The notes: generated from the letters alone by a model not told the origin. A DNA stretch of 64,000 nucleotides from CAVSRC01 sp963732845 (GCA_963732845.1 CAVTBE010000014.1:62001-126000); one strand, 5' to 3'; numbered from the stretch's first letter, positions 8,339 to 18,277 are shown. Numbers and translations are program-made.

Positions 8339-9661
8339 TCAGGCCGCGGTCATCCGGTTCACCGCCGCTTCCAGGCTCATCGTTTCGCGTTCGCCGGTGG
8401 CCCGCCGCTTGACCTCGACCTCGCCCTTCTCCAACCCCTTCGGGCCGACGATGACCTGCCAGGGCAGCCCGATCAGGTCCATCGAGGCGAACTTGGCGCC
8501 GGCGCGCTGGTCGAGATCATCGTAGAGCACCGAAACCCCGGCATTCGTAAGGCGCTGGTGCACCGTATCGCAGGCGGCATCGACGGCCTTGTCGCCGGCC
8601 TTGAGGTTGATCAGGCCGACCTGGAAGGGCGCCACGCTGTCCGGCCAGATGATGCCGGCATCGTCGTGGCTGGCTTCGATGATCGCAGCGACCAGGCGCG
8701 ACACGCCGATGCCGTAGGAGCCGCCGTGGATGGGGCGCTCGGTGCCATCCGGCCCGGAGACCACCGCTTTCATCGGCACCGCATATTTGGTGCCGAAATA
8801 GAAGATCTGGCCGACCTCGATGCCGCGCGTGTTGAGCCGGCGCTCCTCGGGCACTTCGCGCGCGAAGCGCGCCGCGTCGTGCACGTCTTCCGTCGCCGCA
8901 TAGAACGAGGTCCAGGGCGCGATCAGGGGTTCGAGATCCGCATCGTAGTCCACGTCCTCGCCGGGCACCGGCAGGTCGAGAATGTTCCTGTCGCAATAGA
9001 CGCCCGATTCGCCGGTATCCGCCAAGACCAGGAATTCGTGGCTGAGATCGCCGCCGATGGGCCCCGTCTCGGCGCGCATGGGGATCGCCGTCAGACCCAT
9101 GCGCTTGAAGGTCCTGAGATAGGCGACGAACATCTTGGTGTAGGAGACCCGCGCCGCCGCCTCGTCGATGTCGAAAGAATAGGCATCCTTCATGAGGAAC
9201 TCGCGCCCGCGCAGCACGCCGAAGCGCGGCCGCACCTCGTCGCGGAACTTCCACTGGATGTGGTAGAGGTTGAGCGGCAGGGCCCGGTAGCTGCTGACAT
9301 AAGACCGGAAGATCTCCGTCACCATCTCCTCGTTGGTCGGCCCGTAGAGCATGTCGCGCTCGTGCCGGTCGGTGATTCGCAGCATCTCCTTGCCGTAGTC
9401 CTCGTAGCGGCCGCTCTCGCGCCACAGGTCGGCGGACTGGATGGTCGGCATCAGAATCTCGATTGCACCGGAGCGATCCTGCTCTTCACGCACGATTTCT
9501 GCGATATTGGCGAGAACACGCGTACCCAGCGGCAACCATGAGTAGATGCCCGCTGCCTGCTGGCGGATGAGGCCGGCGCGCAGCATCAGGCGGTGGGAGA
9601 CGATGTCTGCCTCGCGGGGCGCCTCGCGCAGAATGGGCAGGAAGTAGCGGGACAGGCGCAT
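8339..9661 (-). CDS. proS: Proline--tRNA ligase, short alphaproteobacterial type
   Basis: ProRS charges tRNA-Pro. The 440-residue protein starts MRLSRYFLPILREAPREADI and has the class II motifs: motif 1 around SHRLMLRAGLIRQQAAGIY, motif 2 around FRDEVRPRFGVLRGREFLMK, and motif 3 with GSYGIGVSRL. The C-terminal anticodon-binding domain includes VSVLYDDLDQRAGAKF. The roughly 180-residue editing insertion found in E. coli ProRS is missing, as in other alphaproteobacteria, which explains the short length. It leads the proS-lolC-lolD gene set, with 12 bp to lolC. Confidence 0.96.
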   Translation of the reverse strand: MRLSRYFLPILREAPREADIVSHRLMLRAGLIRQQAAGIYSWLPLGTRVLANIAEIVREEQDRSGAIEILMPTIQSADLWRESGRYEDYGKEMLRITDRHERDMLYGPTNEEMVTEIFRSYVSSYRALPLNLYHIQWKFRDEVRPRFGVLRGREFLMKDAYSFDIDEAAARVSYTKMFVAYLRTFKRMGLTAIPMRAETGPIGGDLSHEFLVLADTGESGVYCDRNILDLPVPGEDVDYDADLEPLIAPWTSFYAATEDVHDAARFAREVPEERRLNTRGIEVGQIFYFGTKYAVPMKAVVSGPDGTERPIHGGSYGIGVSRLVAAIIEASHDDAGIIWPDSVAPFQVGLINLKAGDKAVDAACDTVHQRLTNAGVSVLYDDLDQRAGAKFASMDLIGLPWQVIVGPKGLEKGEVEVKRRATGERETMSLEAAVNRMTAA

Positions 9662-9832
9662 CAGATATTCTCCGGACAGATAATGGCGGCGCAGTCAAAC
9701 GACATGCTCATGAAAACACAAGCCCTTTCGCCGTCGCGGGGGCGGCCATCGGTGCCCGCCGCGGCCGCCCGGCGGCATATGGCGCCCATCCCTTGATTCG
9801 TGCAAAAAGATTAGGCGGCGGCGCACAAAATG

Positions 9833-9861
9833 GTGACAAGGCCTCCGACATTGGATAGTCT
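9833..9861 (+). promoter_or_regulatory. Putative sigma-70-type promoter of the 9.9-kb small RNA
   Basis: GTGACA (9833-9838) and TAGTCT (9856-9861) are separated by 17 bp, a reasonable -35/-10 pair on the + strand. Initiation would fall near 9868, just before a strong hairpin. It is the only promoter-like pair I can see ahead of the terminator at 10058 on this strand. Confidence 0.4.
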
Positions 9862-9867
9862 CCCCCA

Positions 9868-10086
9868 ATAAGAAAAGACGGTGTCCGGTGGGAGCCGGTC
9901 ACCGTCGAACAAAAACGGCATCGCGGTCTAAGTCTTGGGAGGAAGATCCCTTCGGGCGCGCCGATGAGGCAGCCGCCGCAGCAGTCCGAAAACAGGTCCA
10001 GTAAGCCAATTGGGCCGTGGTCGCTGCATGAAGGGTTAGGGACGCGGAACTAGGCTAGCAAGGCCGCCCTGCGGCCTTGCTTTTTT
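9868..10086 (+). ncRNA. Putative small RNA, about 220 nt, unclassified
   Basis: The 423-bp gap between proS and the DUF1467 gene has no credible reading frame but ends in a textbook terminator on the + strand, although both neighbouring genes are on the - strand. Near the 5' end is a hairpin at about 9878-9908: GACGGTG pairs with CACCGTC, an inner CCGG/CCGG stem follows, and the apical loop is TGGGAG. A second GGGAGGA occurs about 50 nt downstream, next to a GATCCC that could pair with it. I compared it by eye with 6S RNA, tmRNA pieces, RNase P RNA and SRP RNA and saw no diagnostic match. The 5' end is inferred from the promoter-like pair. Confidence 0.5.
10058..10086 (+). terminator. Rho-independent terminator of the small RNA
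   Basis: A perfect 10-bp stem (GCAAGGCCGC / GCGGCCTTGC) with a three-base loop is followed at once by six T residues on the + strand. The T-run overlaps the stop codon of the convergent DUF1467 gene. Confidence 0.85.
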
Positions 10087-10354
10087 ATTGGCGGAGATCG
10101 AACCAGTCCGCCACGCTCCATACGGTCAGCCCATAATACTCGACGGCAAACACCAGCGCGCCGACGACGATGGCGGCGACGATGGTGGTGGCGATCGCCT
10201 TCCTCACCAGCATCGGGCGGACCGGCGCGCTGCGCGCGGTGCCGAGCACGACCTCACCCTCCTCGTCCTGGGTGTGCATGCCCCAGGGCAGGATGGCGAA
10301 CAGAACGAGCCACCAGACGACGAAATAGATGCCGACGATAGCGATCGGATTCAT
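10085..10354 (-). CDS. DUF1467 family small membrane protein
   Basis: An 89-residue protein starting MNPIAIVGIYFVVWWLVLFA. It has one membrane span at about residues 5-25 (ending ILPWGMHTQDEEGEVVLGT) and a second at about 58-78 (TTIVAAIVVGALVFAVEYYG). The signature after the first span and the two-span layout match DUF1467, usually found, as here, next to methylmalonyl-CoA epimerase downstream of nuo/RNase J in Rhizobiales. The function is unknown. The ATG at 10354 is chosen because the upstream frame consists only of a 12-bp repeat. It is the last gene of the nuo-birA-rnj-mce row. Confidence 0.8.
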   Translation of the reverse strand: MNPIAIVGIYFVVWWLVLFAILPWGMHTQDEEGEVVLGTARSAPVRPMLVRKAIATTIVAAIVVGALVFAVEYYGLTVWSVADWFDLRQ

Positions 10355-10399
10355 GGGCTCGTCGCCGGGCTCGTCATGAGGCTCGTCATGGGGCTTGTC
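10352..10399. repeat. Four tandem copies of a 12-bp repeat between mce and the DUF1467 gene
   Basis: On the + strand four 12-bp units lie end to end, each built around GGCTCGTC or GGCTTGTC. They fill the gap from the mce stop codon to the DUF1467 start codon, and both codons fall inside repeat units. The unit length is a multiple of three, so copy-number change would not alter the reading frame on either side. Confidence 0.8.
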
Positions 10400-10814
10400 A
10401 CGCCTGTTCCAGCTCGACCAGGGTGCCGAGCACATCCTTCGGATGGACGAAGATCACCGGCTTGCCATGGGCGCCGATCTTGGGTTCACCGTCACCGAGC
10501 ACCCGCGCGCCACGGGCGCTGAGCGCGGCGCTGGCGGCGCGCACGTCGGCGACCTCGTAGCAGATGTGGTGGATGCCGCCAAAGGGATTGCGCTCCAGAA
10601 AGCCGGCTAAGGGAGAATGGTCGCCGAGCGGCGCGATCAGCTCGACCTTGGTATTGGGCAGCTCGACGAAAACCGTGGTGACGCCGTGCTCCGGCATGGC
10701 ATGGGGCGCCGAGACGGTGGCACCCAGCATGTTGCGATAGAGCGCGGCAGCCGCCTCAATGTCGGAAACGGCTATGGCCACATGATTGAGACGGCCGATC
10801 ATTGCGGTGCTCAT
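10398..10814 (-). CDS. mce: Methylmalonyl-CoA epimerase
   Basis: This enzyme interconverts (2R)- and (2S)-methylmalonyl-CoA in propionyl-CoA catabolism. The 138-residue protein has the two vicinal-oxygen-chelate modules of the family: LNHVAIAVSDIEAAAALYRN at the start, then FVELPNTKVELIAP, GIHHICYEVADV and a final GTLVELEQA. Metal ligands expected from the family are the histidine in LNHVAIA, the histidine in GIHHICYEV and the glutamate in GTLVELEQ. The ATG at 10814 overlaps the RNase J stop codon (ATGA), so the genes are translationally coupled. This adjacency is conserved in alphaproteobacteria. Confidence 0.93.
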   Translation of the reverse strand: MSTAMIGRLNHVAIAVSDIEAAAALYRNMLGATVSAPHAMPEHGVTTVFVELPNTKVELIAPLGDHSPLAGFLERNPFGGIHHICYEVADVRAASAALSARGARVLGDGEPKIGAHGKPVIFVHPKDVLGTLVELEQA

Positions 10815-12487
10815 ACGACCGAGACAAAGACGGTGCAAAGGGGTTTTTTGCCCCAGGCCTGGGCGATTGCCGAGCGCACGGCGCGCCGCACGGCCTCGCC
10901 GAGCGCATCGGGATCGCGGCGCACGGGGCGCGGCACCGAATCGAGCGTCGCCATGACCGCATCCATCGCCGTCTCCTCCATCGGCCGGCCGCCGGCATCC
11001 GCCCGGGCCACGCCGATGAGGCCGACCTGCGGCTCGTCCTTCACGTTGCCGCGCGCGTCGAGCACGATCGCCACCGTGACATGGCCAACAAAAGAAAGCC
11101 GGCGCCGCTCGACAACGCCGATGCCGTCGAGATCGGCGATCAGCCGTCCGTCCTTGTAGAGCCGGCGCACCTCGATCTCGTCGATCTGGCTCACCGGGTC
11201 CGGCGCCAGGCGGGTCATGATGCCGTCCTCGACCTCGACGACGATCTCGACGCCGAGGTCGCGGGCGAGGTCGGCATGGGCGGCAAGGTGGATCGGCTGG
11301 CCATGGACGGGGATGGCGATGCGCGGCTTCAGCCAGCCATACATCTCGCGCATCTCGTCCCGGCGCGGATGGCCGGAGGTATGCACCAGCCGGTCGCGGT
11401 CGCTGATCACGCGGATGCCGCGTTCGGTAAGCGCGTTCATGATGCGGATGATGTCGTATTCGTTGCCGGGGATGGCGCGAGCCGAGAAGACGACGATATC
11501 GCCCTCGGCCAGCTCGATGCGCGGATGGTCGTCGAAGGCGACGCGCGCCAGCGCCGCGCGCGGCTCGCCCTGACTGCCGGTCAGCAGCACCACCACCTTG
11601 TCGCGCGGCAGATAGGCATAGGCGTCTTCGGTGAGGAAAGGCGGCATGTCGTCGAGCATGCCGAGTTCGCCGGCGACATCGATGACCCGGCGCATGGCGC
11701 GGCCGACGACGACCACGTCGCGGCCGGCGGCACGGGCGGCAATCGCGATCGAGCGCAGCCGCCCGACATTGGAGGCGAAGGTGGTGAAGGCGACGCGCCG
11801 GCCCTTGGCCGAGCGGATGATCTCGGCAAGCTCGCGCTCGACCTCGGTCTCGCTCGGGCTGCGGCCCTCGCGCATGGCGTTGGTCGAGTTGGAGATGAAC
11901 GCCAGCACGCCCTCCTCGCCGATGGCCTTGAGCCGCGCCACGTCGGTCGGCAGGCCGACGGTCGGCTGGTCGTCAAGCTTCCAGTCGCCGCTGTGGAGGA
12001 CGAGGCCGAGGGGCGTGCGGATGGCCAGCGCATTGGCTTCGGGGATCGAATGGGTGACGTTGATGTACTCGATCTCGAACGGCCCGAGCGCGATGCGGTC
12101 GCCGGCCTTGACCAGATTGACCGGCACCGGCGCGGCGTCGGGCTCGGCGGCGATCTTGGCGGCCAGCAGGTTGGCGGTGAAGGCGGTGGCGTAGACCGGA
12201 ACCTGCAAGCGCGGCCACAGGTCGACCAGCGCGCCGAAATGGTCCTCGTGGGCGTGGGTGATGACGATGCCGAGGAGGTTGATGCGCTCCTCCTCGAGAT
12301 AGCCGATATCGGGGAAGACGAGATCGACGCCGGGCAGGTCGGCATGGGCGAAGGAGACGCCGAAATCGACCGCCAGCCACGACCGGTTGTGGCGCGGGCC
12401 GAAACCATAGAGGGCGAGGTTCATGCCGATCTCGCCGACGCCGCCGAGCGGCAGGAAGACCAGTTCGTCTTGTGGCGTGCGCGGCAT
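10811..12487 (-). CDS. rnj: Ribonuclease J
   Basis: RNase J is a 5'-to-3' exonuclease and endonuclease of the metallo-beta-lactamase/beta-CASP superfamily, acting in RNA turnover and 23S rRNA maturation. The 558-residue protein starts MPRTPQDELVFLPLGGVGEI and has the zinc motif THAHEDHFGAL near residue 78. The beta-CASP core follows with TNAMREGRSPSE, VLLTGSQGEPRAAL and VHTSGHPRRDEM, then IPVHGQPIHLAAHADLA and a C-terminal RNase J domain. Length is normal and the frame intact. It lies 6 bp downstream of birA and overlaps mce by 4 bp. Confidence 0.95.
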   Translation of the reverse strand: MPRTPQDELVFLPLGGVGEIGMNLALYGFGPRHNRSWLAVDFGVSFAHADLPGVDLVFPDIGYLEEERINLLGIVITHAHEDHFGALVDLWPRLQVPVYATAFTANLLAAKIAAEPDAAPVPVNLVKAGDRIALGPFEIEYINVTHSIPEANALAIRTPLGLVLHSGDWKLDDQPTVGLPTDVARLKAIGEEGVLAFISNSTNAMREGRSPSETEVERELAEIIRSAKGRRVAFTTFASNVGRLRSIAIAARAAGRDVVVVGRAMRRVIDVAGELGMLDDMPPFLTEDAYAYLPRDKVVVLLTGSQGEPRAALARVAFDDHPRIELAEGDIVVFSARAIPGNEYDIIRIMNALTERGIRVISDRDRLVHTSGHPRRDEMREMYGWLKPRIAIPVHGQPIHLAAHADLARDLGVEIVVEVEDGIMTRLAPDPVSQIDEIEVRRLYKDGRLIADLDGIGVVERRRLSFVGHVTVAIVLDARGNVKDEPQVGLIGVARADAGGRPMEETAMDAVMATLDSVPRPVRRDPDALGEAVRRAVRSAIAQAWGKKPLCTVFVSVV

Positions 12488-12493
12488 CCGCGG

Positions 12494-13262
12494 CTACCTC
12501 CTCGCCGACAGGAAAACGTCGCCGGCACCGATCGCGCGACGCGCGCCGTCCTCGCCGACGAGCACCAGCCGTCCGGCCTCGTCGAGCGTCTCGAAGCGGC
12601 CGGTGACGGCGCCTTCGGCGAGATTGGCGCGGATCGGTTCGCCGATGCCGATGGCGCGGGCGAGCCATGCCGCGCGCACTTCGGCGAAACCGCGGCCGCG
12701 GTCCCAGAGCCCGAGCTCCTCGTCCATGCGGACGGCCAGCCGGCCGAACAGCGTTTCGGCGTCGACCGGCAGACCTGCGCCGGCGAGGTCGCCTGCCGCC
12801 TGTCCCTCGGCGATCTCGGGATGGGAGACGCAATTGACGCCGATGCCGATGACCACCGCGAAGGCGCCGGAGGGAAGCCCCTCCCCTTCGACCAGGATGC
12901 CGGCGATCTTGGCGCGGTCGAGAAGCAGGTCGTTCGGCCATTTGAGCGCCAGACGCTCGGCCGCGGCCGGGCCGGCCACGTCAACCACGGCCTGGTGCAG
13001 CGCCACCGCGGCCACGAAGGAGACGGTTGGCGCGACCTCAGGCGGCGCCGGGTCGAGCAGCATCAGCGAGGCGGCAAGATTGCCGGCGCCGGTGGTCCAG
13101 CGCGCGGCCACGGCGGCCGCGGCCCGCGGTCTGCTCACCGGCCGTCACCCACAGGCCGCCGGCGGCGCCGGCACGGGCGGCGGCGAGCGCATGGGCATTG
13201 GTGGACCGCAGGCTGTCGTGGTGCTCGCGGCGATAGCCGTCCGGTAGCGGGCTTGCTGCCAT
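12494..13262 (-). CDS. birA: Biotin--[acetyl-CoA-carboxylase] ligase, one apparent frameshift
   Basis: BirA activates biotin with ATP and attaches it to the carboxylase carrier protein. The N-terminal piece (MAASPLPDGYRREHHDSLRS, then GEQTAGRGRRGRA) carries the biotinyl-AMP binding loop GRGRRGR. The rest (WTTGAGNLAASL, LKWPNDLLLDRAKIAGILVE, VVIGIGVNC) is in another frame. Removing one base at about 13100 joins them into about 255 residues, the expected size of a BirA without an N-terminal DNA-binding domain, so it should be a ligase only and not a repressor. It lies 6 bp downstream of nuoN and 6 bp upstream of rnj. Confidence 0.88.
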
Positions 13263-13268
13263 AGTTCC

Positions 13269-14701
13269 CTAGAAGAACGTCTTGGCGGCCAGCTCCGCGG
13301 CGGTGCCGATCTGCCCGGCGACGAAGATGAAGAACAGGATGAAGGCGCCGCTGACCCCGAGCACGGCCTTGAGTTCCGTCGGCATCGGGGCGAAGCCGCC
13401 GACCGGCTCGTCGAAATACATGATCTTGACGATGCGCAGATAGTAGTAGGCGCCCACGACGCTGGCGAGCACGCCGATCACGGCCAGCACGTAGAGGCCG
13501 GATTCGATGGCCGCGAGGAACACGTAGAACTTGGCGAAGAAGCCGGCGAGCGGCGGAATGCCGGCGAGCGAGAAGAGCAGCATGGCCAGCATGAAGGCCA
13601 TCATCGGATTGGTGCGCGACAGGCCGGCGAGATCGTCGATGTCCTCGACCATGGTCTCGCCGCGGCGCATGGCGAGGATGCAGGCGAAGGTGCCGAGCGT
13701 CATGGCCATGTAGACCAGCAGGTAGATGATGACGCCCTGCACGCCGGCCTGCGTGCCGGCGGCCAGGCCGACCAGCGCGTAGCCCATGTGGCCGATGGAG
13801 GAATAGGCCATCAGCCGCTTGATGTTGCTCTGGCCGATGGCGGCGAAGGCGCCGAGCACCATCGACAGGATGGAGATGAAGGAGATCACCTGCTGCCAGT
13901 CGTGGGTGACCGCGGCGAAGGGGCCGACCATGGCGCGGATGAACAGCGCCATCGCCGCCACCTTGGGGGCCGCGGCGAAGAAGGCGGTGACCGGCGTCGG
14001 CGCGCCCTCGTAGACGTCCGGCGTCCACATGTGGAAGGGCACCGCCGAGACCTTGAAGGCGAAGCCGGAGATGAGGAAGACGAGGCCGAAGACCAGGCCG
14101 ACGGAGGCGCCGCCCTTCAGCGCCTCGGCGATGCCGGCAAAGGTGGTCTGGCCGGTGAAGCCGTAGACCAGCGAGGCGCCGTAGAGCAGCATGCCCGACG
14201 ACAGGGCGCCGAGGACGAAGTATTTGAGGCCGGCCTCGGTGGAGCGCACCGAATCCCGGTTGATCGCCGCCACCACATAGAGCGCCAGCGACTGCAGCTC
14301 GAGGCCGAGATAGACCGCGATCAGGTCGTTGGCCGAGATCATCATCATCATGCCGAGCGTGGCGATGACGATGAGCACCGGATATTCGAAGCGCTCGAAC
14401 TTCTGCTGGCGGGCGAAGCCGACCGACATGATGATGGCGACGCCGGAGCCGATGAGCACCAGCACCTTCATCAGCCGGGCGAAGGGATCGACCACGAAGG
14501 CGCCGTTGAAGGTGACGCCGTCGGCCGGGCACCAGGAGGACGACGACCAGCACGGCCAGCGCCAAGCAGGGCGACCGCCAGGTAGGTGACGAGGTTGATC
14601 ATGCGCGTGCCGCCGAAGACGCCGACCATCAGCAGGGCCAGCGCACCGACGGCCAGGATGATCTCCGGCAGAACCGGCAGAATGGAAAAATCGCTCGGCA
14701 T
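13269..14701 (-). CDS. nuoN: NADH-quinone oxidoreductase subunit N, two apparent frameshifts
   Basis: NuoN is one of the three antiporter-like proton-pumping membrane subunits of complex I. The protein starts MPSDFSILPVLPEIILAVGA. After removal of one base near 14562 and one near 14523 it reads through ...LVPGDGVTFNGAFVVDPFARL into the long intact part and totals about 476 residues, the family length. The conserved SAVPFHMWTPDVYEGAPTPV (about residue 240) includes the lysine-helix region typical of the subunit, and LAGIPPLAGFFAKFYVF is the usual late motif. It is the last nuo gene, 14 bp after nuoM and 6 bp before birA. Confidence 0.93.
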
Positions 14702-14715
14702 GGCCCCCGCCTCCC

Positions 14716-16230
14716 CTATTGCGCCACGGCGGCGAGCTTGCCGGCGGCCGACAGGGCCGCCTGGTAGTTGCTGACGAGCTGGTCGACCGCCGCGGCGGTG
14801 ACGTGCAGCACCGGCGCCGGATAGAAGCCGAAGAAGATGGTCAGCACCACCAGCGGCGCCAGGATGCGCGATCTCGCGGCCGGACAGGTCGAGGATGCCC
14901 TTCAGGCTCTCCTTGTCGAGCACGCCGAAGATGATGCGGCGGTAGAGCCACAGCGCATAGCCGGCCGACAGGATGACGCCGGTGGCGGCGAAGAAGACGA
15001 CCCAGGTGTTGACCTGGAAGGTGCCGATCAGCGTCAGGAACTCGCCGACGAAGCCGCTGGTGCCGGGCAGGCCGACATTGGCCAGCGTGAAGACCATGAA
15101 CACCGCGGCATAGACCGGCATGCGGTTGACCAGCCCGCCATAGGCGGCGATCTCGCGGGTGTGCATGCGGTCGTAGACGACGCCGACGCAGAGGAACAGC
15201 GCGCCCGAGACGAGGCCGTGGGAGAGCATCTGGAAGATGCCGCCCTGCACGCCTTGGGCGTTCATGGCGAAGATGCCCATGGTGACGAAGCCCATATGCG
15301 CCACCGACGAATAGGCGATGAGCTTCTTCATGTCCTCCTGCATGAGCGCGACGTAGGAGGTGTAGATGATCGCCACCACCGAGAGCGTCCACACGAAGGG
15401 CGCGAGCTCGGCCGAGGCGAGCGGGAACATCGGCAGCGAGAAGCGCAGGAAGCCGTAGCCGCCCATCTTCAGCAGGATCGCCGCCAGGATCACCGAGCCG
15501 GCGGTCGGCGCCTCGACGTGGGCGTCGGGCAGCCAGGTGTGCACCGGCCACATCGGCAGCTTGACGGCGAAGGAGGCGAAGAAGGCGATCCACAGCCAGG
15601 TCTGCATCGCGGCCGGGAACGGATGGTTGAGCAGCGTCGGAATGTCGGTGGTGCCCGCCTGCCAGTACATCGCCATCAGGGCCAGCAGCATGAGCACGGA
15701 GCCGAGCCAGCGTGATAGAGGAAGAACTTGAAGCTGGCGTAGACGCGCCGCGGCCCGCCCCAGATGCCGATGATCAGGAACATCGGGATGAGGCCGCCCT
15801 CGAAGAAGACGTAGAAGAGCACCAGATCGAGCGCGCAGAAGACGCCGATCATCAGCGTCTCGAGCACCAGGAAGGCGACCATGTACTCCTTGAAGTACTT
15901 CTTCACCGTCAGCTTGCTGGCGACGATGCAGATCGGCATCAGGAAGGTCGTCAGGATGACGAACAGCATCGAGATGCCGTCGACGCCCATCTTGTAGTCG
16001 ATCTTGCCGGACAGCCACGGCACCTGCTCGACCATCTGGAAGCCGGGATTCGCGTTGTCGAAATTGGCCCAGATGAACAGCGACAGGACGAAGGTGACCG
16101 CCGTCGTCCACAGCGCCACATGGTAGATGTTGCGGCGGGCGACCTCGTCGTCGCCGCGGATGACCAGCACCAGGAGCGCGCCGACCAGCGGCAGGAAGGT
16201 AACCGTCGAGAGGATCGGCCAGTCGCTCAT
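14716..16230 (-). CDS. nuoM: NADH-quinone oxidoreductase subunit M, three apparent frameshifts
   Basis: NuoM is a proton-pumping membrane subunit of complex I. The ATG at 16230 follows GAGG and gives MSDWPILSTVTFLPLVGALL. The N-terminal third runs to FKFFLY. Two extra bases at about 15714 and 15704 then break the conserved YTLAGSVLMLLALMA, and a third near 14865 breaks REIAILAPLVVLTIFFGF. With these removed the protein is about 503 residues, as expected. Visible motifs include KVPMWPVHTWLPDAHVEAPT-like LPMWPVHTWLPDAHVEAPTA and FAMNAQGVQGGIFQMLSHGL. It begins 7 bp after the nuoL stop and ends 14 bp before nuoN. Confidence 0.93.
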
Positions 16231-16237
16231 CACATCC

Positions 16238-18270
16238 TCACGCGGCGAACATCAGCCAGGTGATCAGCGCGGCGATGCCGATCAGCATGGCGAAAGCGTA
16301 GTGGTAGAGGTAGCCCGACTGCAGCCGCACGACGCGCGCCGTCACGTCGAGCACGCGCGCCGATATGCCGTCGGGGCCGAAGCCGTCGATCAGCCAGCCG
16401 TCGCCCTTCTTCCACAGGAAGCGGCCGATCCACTTGGCTGAGCGCACGAACAGGACGTCGTAGAGCTCGTCGAAGTACCACTTGTTGAGCAGGAACTGGT
16501 AGAGCCAGTCGTTGCGGCGGGCGAGCAGGCGCGGCACGCGCGGATCGACCAGATAGAACCACACGGCGATGGCGACGCCGACCAGCATCATCACGGTCGG
16601 CAGCACGGCGATCCAGAAGGAGCGGCTTCGCTGCCTCGTGATGGCAGGACGACCGCGGCCTTCCAGAAGCCCTCGGCGCCGCCGCCGATGAACATGCCGG
16701 AGAAGGCGATGCCGGCGAACAGCGCTCCGGCGGCCAGCACATAGAGCGGGCACATCATCACCGGCGGCGACTCGTGGATGTGCTTCATCACCTCCGCCGG
16801 GGCGCGCGCCTTGCCGTGGAAGGTCATGAAGATCAGCCGCCAGGAATAGAACGCGGTCATCAGCGCGGCGATGACGGTGAGCACCCAGGCATAGCCGGCG
16901 AGCGCATTGGTGCCGCCGTAGGCCGCCTCGATGATGGCGTCCTTGGAGAAATAGCCGGCGGTGAGCGGGAAGCCGGTGAGCGCCAGCGTGCCGGCGATCA
17001 TCATCCAGTAGGTGAGCGGGATGTGCGTCCTGAGGCCGCCCATCTTGCGCATGTCCTGCTCGCCGGCGACCGCGTGGATCACCGAGCCCGCGCCGAGGAA
17101 AAGCAGCGCCTTGAAGAAGGCATGGGTGAACAGGTGGAAGATCGCCACCGCGATAGGCGCCGACGCCGAGCGCGACGAACATGTAGCCGAGCTGCGAGCA
17201 GGTGGAATAGGCGATCACCCGCTTGATGTCGTTCTGCACCAGGCCGACCGTGGCGGCGAAGAAGGCCGTGGTGGCGCCGAAGAAGGTGACGACGGTGAGC
17301 GCCACCGGCGCCAGCTCGAACAGCGGCGACAGGCGCGCCACCATGAAGACGCCGGCGGTGACCATGGTGGCGGCATGGATCAGGGCCGAGACCGGCGTCG
17401 GGCCTTCCATGGCGTCGGGCAGCCAGGTGTGCAGCAGGAACTGCGCCGACTTGCCCATGGCGCCCATGAACAGGAGGATGCACAGCACGGTCAGCGCATC
17501 CGGGTTCCACGACAGGAAATGCATGGGCGTGCCGGCGACGCTGGCGGCATTGGCGAAGATGGTCTCGTAATCGACCGAGTGGAACAGCAGGAAGACGCCG
17601 AAGATGCCGAGCGAGAAGCCGAAATCGCCGACGCGGTTGACGATGAAGGCCTTCATCGCGGCGGCATTGGCCGCCGGCCGCGTGTACCAGAAGCCGATGA
17701 GCAGATAGGAGGCGAGACCGACGCCCTCCCAGCCGAAGAAGAGCTGGACCAGGTTGTCGGAGGTCACCAGCATCAGCATGGCGAAGGTGAACATCGACAG
17801 GTAGGCGAAGAAGCGCGGCCGGTAGGGGTCGTGCGCCATGTAGCCGATGGAATAGACGTGGACCACCGCCGAGACGGTGGTGACCACGACCAGCATGACC
17901 GCGGTCAGCGTGTCGACCCTCAGCGCCCAGTCGACGGCGAGCGTGCCCGACGAGATCCAGTTGAACACCGGCACGCGCAGCACCTCGCCCTCGCCGAGGC
18001 CGACGGTGAAGAAGGCGACCCAGGAGAGCAGCGCCGAGATGACCAGGAAGCCGGAGGTGATGATCTCCGCCGCGCGCGAGCCTTCCGCCGCCGGCTCGTG
18101 GTCGTGGCCGTCGCCATCGTGGTGATCGCGCGCATGGGCGCGGTGGCCGGCCCCGTGACCGTGGTCGTCGGCCTCGCCGCCGGGATAGCGGCGGGCTGGC
18201 GCCGACGATGGCGAATGGCGCCGGCGATGATGGCGCCGAGCAGCGGCAGGAAGACGATCGCCTGATACAT
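16238..18270 (-). CDS. nuoL: NADH-quinone oxidoreductase subunit L, five apparent frameshifts
   Basis: NuoL is the distal proton-pumping subunit of complex I, with a long lateral helix. It starts MYQAIVFLPLLGAIIAGAIA. Extra bases at about 18213 and 18190 (N-terminus), 17152 (middle) and about 16640 and 16620 (C-terminal third) split it into several frames. Removing them gives about 675 residues, a normal length, with FFGWEGVGLASYLLIGFWY, LLHTWLPDAMEGPTPVSALI and FHLFTHAFFKALLFLGAGSV intact. After repair, residues about 34-59 form a loop with nine histidines (DDHGHGAGHRAHARDHHDGD and beyond), which is unusual. It lies 7 bp downstream of nuoK. Confidence 0.93.
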
Positions 18271-18277
18271 GCCGCGC

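Noticed and set aside
9868..10086. 6S RNA, tmRNA, RNase P RNA or SRP RNA in the proS intergenic region
   Set aside because: None of the diagnostic conserved segments of these RNAs could be recognised, and the genomic neighbours are not their usual ones.
7379..13264. Long + strand open frames opposite lolC, proS, RNase J and birA
   Set aside because: Same antisense effect. They are rich in Asp/His/Arg/Gly, have no recognisable motif and lie over well-supported genes.
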